Source: Amaranthus tricolor
Lineage: Eukaryota; Streptophyta; Magnoliopsida; Caryophyllales; Amaranthaceae
Direction of reading: 5' to 3'
Assembly: GCF_026212465.1 (NCBI RefSeq)
Contig: NC_080051.1
Location: 24,284,727-24,348,726 of the forward strand
Length of the DNA stretch: 64,000 nucleotides
The notes below the pieces were generated by a model. It saw nothing but the letters and a program-made list of their open reading frames with translations, was not told where the DNA came from and did no database searches. The translations under genes and the position numbers were made by a program. Of this stretch, positions 57,501 through 64,000 are shown piece by piece. Position 1 is the stretch's first letter. Each line of letters starts with the position of its first letter.

Positions 57501-59845
57501 TTACCATATTCTTAATGCCTATTTATATTATCCTAAATGCTTATTTATCGTATTCTTAATGCCTATTTTTAATATATTAAATGTCTATTTACATCATTCT
57601 TAATGCCCACTTACAATATTTTTAAAAATATATAATAGGCCGACAATTAGAGATAGTCTCTCAAAACGACAATCTCTCACAAGAATTTGTGTTGTTGTGA
57701 TGTTCAATTAAAACCAATAAATTTAATCATAGTGCAACAACAAATTAGGGATAGCTCCTATTTCTGGAAAAATGCGCAAAAATAGATTGAGGTGGTTTGG
57801 ACATGTGTAGAGAAAGACTTTCGACGCTCCTGTGAGGAGGGTAGAAAGCATTATAGTAGAAGGTAAGAGGAGTCGAGAATGAACAAATAAAAGTTAACTT
57901 GCGTGAGTTAAACCTCTCTGAAGACCTGACTAGGGATAGAGATAGTTGGAGACGCCATATCCATGTTTTAGACTACTGATTTCCTCTTAGATTACCTTTT
58001 GGTGTTCTTGCCCTCATGCTTCTCTCGTTTCTTTATTATTAGTTTATTTGTTTTCTTTTTCGTAGTTGTTTTTACTTATTTATTTTATTTATAGACATTT
58101 AATTTATCTTTCCCCTGTAATTACGTCTCTCGATCTTTCTCGAGCCGAGAGACTTCTTTGGCCGCGCTCTCCATTATGGGTATAAGTTGCCGCCGTCCTT
58201 CCCTCCCCAAACCCTATCCATAGTTTTTCTATGAGCGGGATACACTGGGTAAGATGATGATGATGTAACAAACAAATTAAAACGAAGAATAAATTATACT
58301 CTCTTATATTTTTTCTATTAGTTCAATTTCTAAATAGAGTTAAGTCGCCCTATTAGTCTCAATTCTATTTATAGTATTTATATTTTATCTTATTATCCTC
58401 ACTCACATTATCTTATTATAATTAATCTAATGAAAAAACAGTAACAATTTACTTATTACTCTTTCTCTCTCTTTTCTAAATGGTCTCATATCATTTGACC
58501 CATCAAATAATTGGTGAAAAGTCAAATGAGACTAATTAGAAGAAGAGGAGGAGTATCATATTTGAAAAAATAAAGTCAATGAAAAACACGTGGAAATCAT
58601 AAACAATATTAAAATGTAAAAATGAAGATGGTAAAAGATACATGGGACCATAATTGTTTTTAAAAGATTAAATTGTAAAATATTAAAATGAGGATGATAA
58701 GGTTAATTTTGTCCAAAATTTGTGATATAAATAGAAAATTTTTTGATGAGAATAACAAATAGATAACCTAAAATAAGAAATAAGAACAACTTTGAAAACG
58801 AAGAGAGTATAAAATAAACTAAAATATTAAATAGTAATAAAGAATGTAATGGGTATTTCAGAGCGGAGGAATTACATACCATAATAATAGCTTTGATGCT
58901 CTCCCTAGTAAGACTATTTTCAGCAGCATAATCAGAATTATCCTTTTGCAAATCAAGAAGAACATCAACAAAATCTCTTGTATTCTCATAATTACTATCA
59001 TTATCTCCTTTAATTATCCCTTCATTTTTCCTAAACCCATCCAAATGCTCTTCAATCAACCCTTCCAAAATCCTATTCATATCTCTTTTAACTCTCTTAA
59101 CCTCCTTCTCCACTCCATTAACATAATTAATCCACCCTAACCATGGAACAAAATCAGCCACATTAAAACTCCCAACTAACTCCTCATGTTTTTCATGCAA
59201 ATCCTTAAAATTAATCCCATCAATTTTTCCATTAAATTTCATCCCAAATGCAGCCCTACAAATCACATCAGTAGAAAAATTAGACAATAAATTACTCAAA
59301 TTCACTAATTTACTGTTTTTAATCTGTTTATTCATATGACTAATTTCTTCTTCCCTTACAATATGAAAAGCTTGAACTCTACTATTATTCAACAATTGAT
59401 TAACACAAATACTTCTCATTCTTCTCCAATAATCACCATAAGGAGCAGTTGCTACATCTTTACAGTCATATATTAGCTTCTTAAACATACTTAAAGCTGG
59501 TCTATTAGCAAATATTAGATCATGGGTTTTCATTATCTCATATGCACCTTCTGATGATGAGATTATTAGAACTTTTTTTATACCAAATTGAAGTAACATG
59601 ATTTTTCCATGTTTTTTGGCTAGATTGTGTAGTGATCTGTGGGGTAGTCTTTTGTCAATTTGGTGAAAGTTTCCTATGATTGGGAGTTTTGTTGGGCATG
59701 GTGGAAGGTGTTTTTTCGATTTGGGGGTGATTAAAAGGAATTTGTAAATGATGATTAGAAGGAAGAAGATCATGAGTATGATTGTTAATGGGTGTAAGGA
59801 AAATATGTTGTTTTGGATTTTTAACCATTGGTAATTGTTAGCCAT
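54514..59845 (-). CDS. Cytochrome P450, CYP71-type, two exons
   Basis: Exon 1 (59845-58880) and exon 2 (55125-54514) join in phase 0 across a 3.75-kb intron into 525 residues. The start at 59845 is chosen over the upstream ATG at 59923 because AAAATGGCT is a good context and the membrane anchor (about 17-38) then sits near the N-terminus. Visible motifs: LPPCPTKLPIIGNFHQI, TAPYGDYWRRMR, I-helix AGSTTTFATLEW (327 onward), ExxR KETFRLHP (384-387), FNPERF (437-442) and heme loop PFGAGRRGCPG with Cys about 466. The I-helix acid usually before TT is Thr330 here. No frameshift or stop was found. Family members hydroxylate plant secondary metabolites at the ER; the substrate is unknown. Confidence 0.87.
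55642..55896. mobile_element. Stowaway-like MITE in the P450 intron
   Basis: Left TCTTTGCCTTCATTTTAAAT, right GAGACATTTAAAAAGAAACA followed by AAG and TA. The inner sequence is alignable with 37500-37745. Confidence 0.65.
56150..57137. repeat. Inverted-repeat element A in the P450 intron, interrupted
   Basis: Begins CACAAATTGTTGTGAGAGAC and GGTCTCTTTGAGG, and ends TTGAGATACGTCTCTC at about 57125. Between are short AAGNATGNTGTAAGTAGANAT units and, from about 56400 to 57040, unrelated sequence that looks inserted. It is the inverse of element B. Confidence 0.5.
57430..57705. repeat. Inverted-repeat element B in the P450 intron
   Basis: Starts GACTGTCTCTTTGAGAGACG and ends GACAATCTCTCACAAGAATT. 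Its right end, reverse complemented, matches the left end of element A, so the two copies face each other about 300 bases apart. Confidence 0.55.
57745..58267 (+). mobile_element. RTE-type LINE 3' end fragment
   Basis: Carries the last coding part (IAPISGKMRKNRLRWFGHV, a stop, RKTFDAPVRRVESIIVEG, a frameshift, and SWRRHIHVLDY), then the full 3' untranslated end with GGCCGCGCTCTCCATTATGG and a (GAT)n tail at 58252-58266. It lies antisense to the P450 gene, in its intron. Confidence 0.82.
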
Positions 59846-60317
59846 TTTCAATTGATTTGTTTGCTCAATCAGGTTTTCACCAAATGATGGGAGTTTTAAG
59901 TTTAAGCATGTTTGATTTTTCATTAAAAAATTGAAAAATGTTAATATTAAAAAATTTATATCGAAACGAGTGAAACAAGTTTTGACGTGATTATGTCATA
60001 ACTTATTAATAAAAATAAGGAAAAATTTGAATTTAATAATCTCATTTATTTTTCATTTATTGTGAATAATCTTTATTATTGATTATTTTTAAATAATCCA
60101 ACCTTTGTATATTATTTGGTAAGAACACCTTATCGCATTTTAACCAGATAATGTGGCCACCTATCACAAAAGAGGAGTAGAGGTAGACCAATGACGAAGC
60201 ATAAGAAGGAAGTTGGAGGAGTAAATGTAACGGCTAGTGGGTACCTATAGTAGCCGGATAAAATGTGGTAAATGATGCTATCAACAAAAAAATACAAGGT
60301 TGGATTACTTAAAAATA
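59846..60317. other. Upstream region of the P450 gene; nothing else seen
   Basis: AT-rich. It includes an alternative in-frame ATG at 59923 (26 codons further upstream). No clear TATA box at a convincing distance. Confidence 0.35.
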
Positions 60318-60706
60318 CTCCCTCCATTCCCTAAAGAAGTTCTTATTTGCCATTTAGGGATGTTCCAAATGTTGTTTCCATAGAGATCTTTCTATTTATG
60401 TCACAAGTTTTGGACAAAAATAACCTTATTCATCCACATTTTAATATTTTAATAATGCTTTTGGTCCCCACATATCTTCCACTAACTATATGTTAATATT
60501 TTTATATATTTTTTGTGTTATCCACATGTTTTCCACTAACTTTCTAAAAATATTTTTTTATTAATTATGGCCTCCATATTTTTTGCACTAACATTCTTAA
60601 AATATTATTATTCAATAAAATAATAAATTCACTATCTAAAAGATTCTATTTTTTCTTAATTTCCGTGAACATTTCTTGTGGAGATTTCATTAAGGAACGG
60701 AGGAAG
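60318..60706. mobile_element. Stowaway-type MITE, 389 bp
   Basis: Ends CTCCCTCCATTCCCTAA and TTAAGGAACGGAGGAAG, with TA on both sides. The interior matches the decayed repeat at 35057-35470. Confidence 0.8.
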
Positions 60707-61300
60707 TAATCAATATTAGAAATTATTTATAATAGATGGACAATAAATAAAAAATTTTAAAACATTTTTCCTGAAAATAAAATAAAAATTAAGACCGTAA
60801 ATCCAAACACAATAATTATAGTGCATCTCCCCATTACTTCCATAAAAATTACCTTTTTTTTTTTCAGCTACTTTTATTTATAAATGGAGCAAATTATCCA
60901 ACACGTAGGACTTGATTTATGGTTGCCATAAATTCGATTCATATGTTTAGATAATTATGAATTAATGATAAGCGTCCAAAACTAATTGATTATTTCTATG
61001 TGGGTACCGTATCTATAAAGATTTTGTTTAATTTACTGAATTGTCTAGTTTCTTTTTCTTTGATTTAATATTAATTATACTTTCTTCATGTAAAATCAAT
61101 CAAGATTCTAATCATCAAAACTACTAAAAAAATTAAAGCAATACTCAACATATTCTGACGTAATTTTAGTCTTAAAAATTTTTAGGGTAATTATAACTTG
61201 ATAAAAAAATATAATTTATTAAAGAGTACGTATATATTATATTACAAATTTTGAAAATTTTTAATTGTCAAAATTAAAGAGAATTCTCTAAATGAAATCA

Positions 61301-61680
61301 TACATTATACTACAAAGCTAGAGAATTCCAAGTATCAACTAAAGATAGTTAGCCAAATGAAACTAATTATTGGCTAAAGAAAAATGATATCGCATTTGAT
61401 CTTGAACAATATTTCTACCATTAAAGTATCTTCGAATAACATTTATTTATAGTTTAATTGTGTAAATCAGAAAATATAAATATATTGCATAATATATTAT
61501 TGACATTATACATTATCATGCATTATACTAAAAAACTTGAAAAATTCTAAAGGTCACAATTAAAAATAATTTGCCAAATGGAACTCATTTATTGGGTAGA
61601 AAAAAATGACATGTCATTTGATATTGACCAATATCTATACCATTAGAGTATCTTTGATTAGCATTTATTTATAGTTTAAC
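61301..61680. repeat. Direct duplication, two copies of about 160 bp
   Basis: 61301-61457 and 61520-61680 share CATTATACTA, GCCAAATG-AACT, a TGATATTGACCAATAT-like phrase and AGCATTTATTTATAGTTTAA. The second copy ends exactly where the CACTA TNP2 fragment begins. Confidence 0.6.
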
Positions 61681-61682
61681 GA

Positions 61683-62197
61683 GAACTTAGAAGAGTGTCC
61701 TAGGTGTGGGTTATCACGCTACAAGCGTAAAGGGGTTCGGGATGCTAAAGGGCCCCCAGCTAAGGTATTGTGGTATCTTCCAATAATAGCTAGATTCAAG
61801 CGCTTGTTTTCTATAAAGAAGATGCGTTAAATTTGAGATGGCATGTAGATAGGGTGAAGAAACGTCACTTGCTCACACATCCATCTGATTCTCTGGAGTG
61901 GAAGAGTATTGATAGGTTGCATAAGGCTTTTGGGGATGAGGTTCGTAATTTAAGGCTCGGACTGTGTACGGATAGAATGAACCCATTCGACAATCTTAGT
62001 TCTCAACATAGTACTTGGCCGGTACTTTTAGTGATCTATAATTTGCCACCTTGGTTGTGTATGAAGGGTAAGTACATTATGCTTTCGCTTCTTATCTCGG
62101 GTCCTAAACAACCTGGCAATGACATAGATGTATATCTTGCACCTCTCGTTGAGGATTTGAGAAAGATGTGGGATGAAAGGGTTTCAGTGTTTGTTTT
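61683..62197 (+). pseudogene. CACTA TNP2 transposase fragment (catalytic region)
   Basis: Reads ECPRCGLSRYKRKGVRDAKG-PPAK and LWYLPIIARFKRLFS, a frameshift near 61828, then RWHVDRVKKRHLL, FGDEVRNLRLGLCTDRMNPF, LVIYNLPPWLCMKGKYIMLS and GPKQPGNDIDVYLAPLVEDL. This is the conserved core of En/Spm-type transposases, with family TDGMNPFG changed to TDRMNPFD. It stops being alignable after ERVSVF, where tandem repeats begin. Confidence 0.88.
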
Positions 62198-62200
62198 GCG

Positions 62201-62875
62201 CATAAAGTAGCTCAAACTTTATTTGATTTGCACAAAACTTGGCATACAACATTATTTGGTATATACTATTGTGTTGAAGTGGTTAGAATTGAAAATCATT
62301 GTCATATGCTAGAAATTACGTGTTAAGTTGCGATTTTAAGAGTTTTTAAGCGTTTTTGCCACTTTTGCGCGTAAAGTAGCTCAAACTTAGTTTGTTTTGC
62401 ACGAAACTTGGCACACAACACTATTTGGTATATATTATTGTTTTGAAGTGGTTAGAATTGAAAATCATAGTCATATGTTAGAAATTACGTGTTAAGTTGC
62501 GATTTTATGCGTTTTTAAGCGTTTTTGCCACTTTTGCGCATAAAGTAGCTCAAACTTGGTTTGTTTTGCACGAAACTTGGCACACAACATATTTGGTATA
62601 TATTATTGTGTTGAAGTGGTTAGAATTGAAAATCATACTCATATGCTAGAAATTACGTGTTAAGTTGCGATTTTAAGGGTTTTTAAGCGCTTTTGCTACT
62701 TTTGCGCATAAAGTAGTTCAAACTTGGTTTGTTTTGCACGAAACTTGGCACACAACACTATTTGGTATATATCATTGTGTTGAAGTGGTTAGAATTGAAA
62801 ATCATAGTCATATGCTAGAAATTACGTATTAAGTTGCGATTGTATGCGTTTTTAAGCTTTTTTGGCACTAACATC
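62201..62875. repeat. Four-copy tandem repeat, period 168-169 bp
   Basis: Copies start CATAAAGTAGCTCAAAC (or variants) at 62201, 62370, 62539 and 62707 and contain ACGAAACTTGGCACACAACA, GTGTTGAAGTGGTTAGAATT and AAATTACGTGTTAAGTTGCG. The copies are very similar. The array separates the TNP2 and Ulp1 pieces. Confidence 0.9.
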
Positions 62876-62884
62876 TATTTTTTC

Positions 62885-63181
62885 TTAGTGCTTTCAACAA
62901 CCTTCTACTTCCGTTGATTGCGGCTACCACACGTTGAAGTAAATGGACGATATTATAAAATCCGCGAAGGATTTTGGAGTCGAAAATATAGATACCGTAA
63001 GTATTTGTTACATTCTTAAATTATTATTATTGGTAAAAATCTAATGTTTATTAATCTTTTAATTTTATATTATATTATAGGTTTTATACGACATTCCAAG
63101 GGAAACACGCCCTCTGAGAAGTGGAGAGATGCGCAAATTAAAAGACAAGATTGCCCCGTATCTTGCTAATTTTTGTCCTTG
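62885..63181 (+). pseudogene. Ulp1-type (C48) cysteine protease C-terminal fragment
   Basis: Exon text FQQPSTSVDCGYHTLK, then a stop where the family continues, then MDDIIKSAKDFGVENIDT, an intron (GTAAGT at 63000 to ATAG near 63081), and VLYDIPRETRPLRSGEMRKL-KDKIAPYLANFCP ending at about 63181. The Q...DCG pattern is the catalytic Gln and Cys region of SUMO-protease-like Ulp1 domains that some plant CACTA and Mutator elements carry. It is truncated upstream. Confidence 0.7.
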
Positions 63182-63592
63182 ATAAATTGTAATTAGTATA
63201 AATTTTTTAGGACTTTAATGTATATTATATATATGTGTACGTACATAATATTATATTATATATACGATTGAGAGTTTATTATTACAAAGAGATTATTGGT
63301 GATTATTTCTGATTATCATTGGATTATTATTGGATTAATCATTGTTATTACATTGTACATTATTATTGGATTATTATTAGTATAAAACGAAAAAAATAAT
63401 GCCACTTATTTGCTACGGTTTTGGGGGCTGACTGCAGCAAATAATGCCTTTTTGCTGGGGTTTTAAACCGCAGCATTTAAATTTGGCCATTTGCTGCTAT
63501 CACTATTGCTTGGGGCCAAAACCGCAGCAAATAATGGCCAAAAAACCGTAGCAAATGACCTTTTTTCCACTAGTGTTCAATATCTCTCCACT

Positions 63593-64000
63593 TTAATTGT
63601 TACTAGGTTGTGCCCTTCGCCTTTGGTAATCCGCAAACATTTTTATTGCAAGCTCATCTCTAAATTTATTCCACTTGGGTGATGAACGCACAAGTGAAAT
63701 GTAAGCTTCTTCCTCTTCTTCATCAATTCCGGTTACATTTGATAATTCATTATCTACCTCATGTAATAAATCCCCTTCTTCCAGTTTCTCTTCCCTCAAG
63801 AAATTATGGAGTATAAAACAAGCATTTACAATTCTAACTTGAGTCATCTTTCCAAAACAACTTGAATGTCTGAGAATACTCCAACGTTTCTTCAATAACC
63901 CAAAAGCTCTTTCAATTGTGTTTCGAGCCAAGAAATGCCTCAAGTTAAAAAGCTCCTTATAATTTGTTGGAGTATTCCCTCACCTTAAATTTAAATGATA
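63593..64000 (-). pseudogene. PIF/Harbinger transposase (HARBI1-like), C-terminal part
   Basis: Minus-strand frame NYKELFNLRHFLARNTIERA-FGLLKKRW, then VRIVNACFILHNFLREE and an acidic stretch, ending at 63593. It matches the end of Harbinger DDE nucleases; the Glu in NTIERAFG is the expected third catalytic residue. A TGA interrupts the upstream sequence near 63976 (NLR-stop-GNTPTN), and the rest lies outside the window. It begins 18 bases beyond the CACTA terminus. Confidence 0.82.

Larger units (their letters stand above)
61683..63575 (+). mobile_element. Second CACTA element, 3' portion, different family
   Basis: The right terminus reads, on the minus strand, CACTAGTGGAAAAAAGGTC from 63575, preceded inside by subterminal repeats of TTTGCTGCGGTT type (63400-63560). 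Inside, in order: a TNP2 fragment, a 169-bp tandem array and a Ulp1-protease fragment, all plus strand. The left terminus was not found. The terminal and subterminal motifs differ from those of the palindromic CACTA, so these are two families. Confidence 0.75.

Noticed and set aside
57346..57603. 85-codon frame in the P450 intron
   Set aside because: It is read from inverted-repeat element B (units of CTTAATGCCTATTTA); the peptide repeats follow the DNA repeats.
1..64000. CRISPR arrays, rRNA or tRNA genes, bacterial-type operons
   Set aside because: None seen; repeats present are tandem repeats, microsatellites or transposon ends, and gene structure is eukaryotic with introns.

Overview
This window is nuclear DNA of a flowering plant, very probably a eudicot. 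It is AT-rich, its genes are split by GT...AG introns, and it holds typical plant families: a UDP-glycosyltransferase, CYP71-type cytochromes P450, an AAAP proline-type transporter and a chloroplast rhodanese protein. Most of the remainder is mobile DNA: CACTA, mariner/Stowaway, Harbinger/Tourist, MULE, hAT, Ty3/gypsy, Ty1/copia and RTE-type LINE. The species cannot be fixed from the sequence.

Layout. 1-438 (minus) is the start of a glycosyltransferase gene that runs off the window. 1640-4467 is a decayed mariner-like element whose right part carries an antisense exon-like ORF. 4600-9978 is a truncated gypsy element (minus) with a 3.4 kb LTR, inserted in an RTE LINE tail (9979-10400). 10401-16798 has no confident gene, only a receptor-kinase relic at 15231-15425. 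16799-24481 is the most striking object: a CACTA element made of two inverted copies of the same 3' half (arms of about 3.8 and 3.5 kb around a loop of about 0.3 kb), with both outer ends being the same terminus. 26498-35675 is an apparently intact eight-exon proline-type transporter gene (444 aa) whose fourth intron holds an antisense copia element and a Stowaway MITE. 40922-43508 is a CYP71 pseudogene. 46106-51381 is a ten-exon gene for a plastid rhodanese-like protein (STR11 type, 292 aa) with hAT-like and other MITEs in its introns. 51600-51768 is a relic of a P450 heme-binding exon. 54514-59845 (minus) is an open two-exon CYP71-type gene (525 aa). 61683-63575 is the 3' part of a second CACTA family (TNP2 piece, 169-bp tandem repeat, Ulp1-protease piece, terminus). 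63593-64000 (minus) is a Harbinger transposase remnant.

The host genes look like independent neighbours, apart from the three CYP71-like loci, which form a small decaying cluster around the rhodanese gene. The main regulatory idea is that the palindromic CACTA locus, if transcribed through, would give a long hairpin RNA able to seed small RNAs against related CACTA elements. That is inference; only the inverted structure is visible. All coordinates and splice sites were read by eye, so ends may be off by a few bases.
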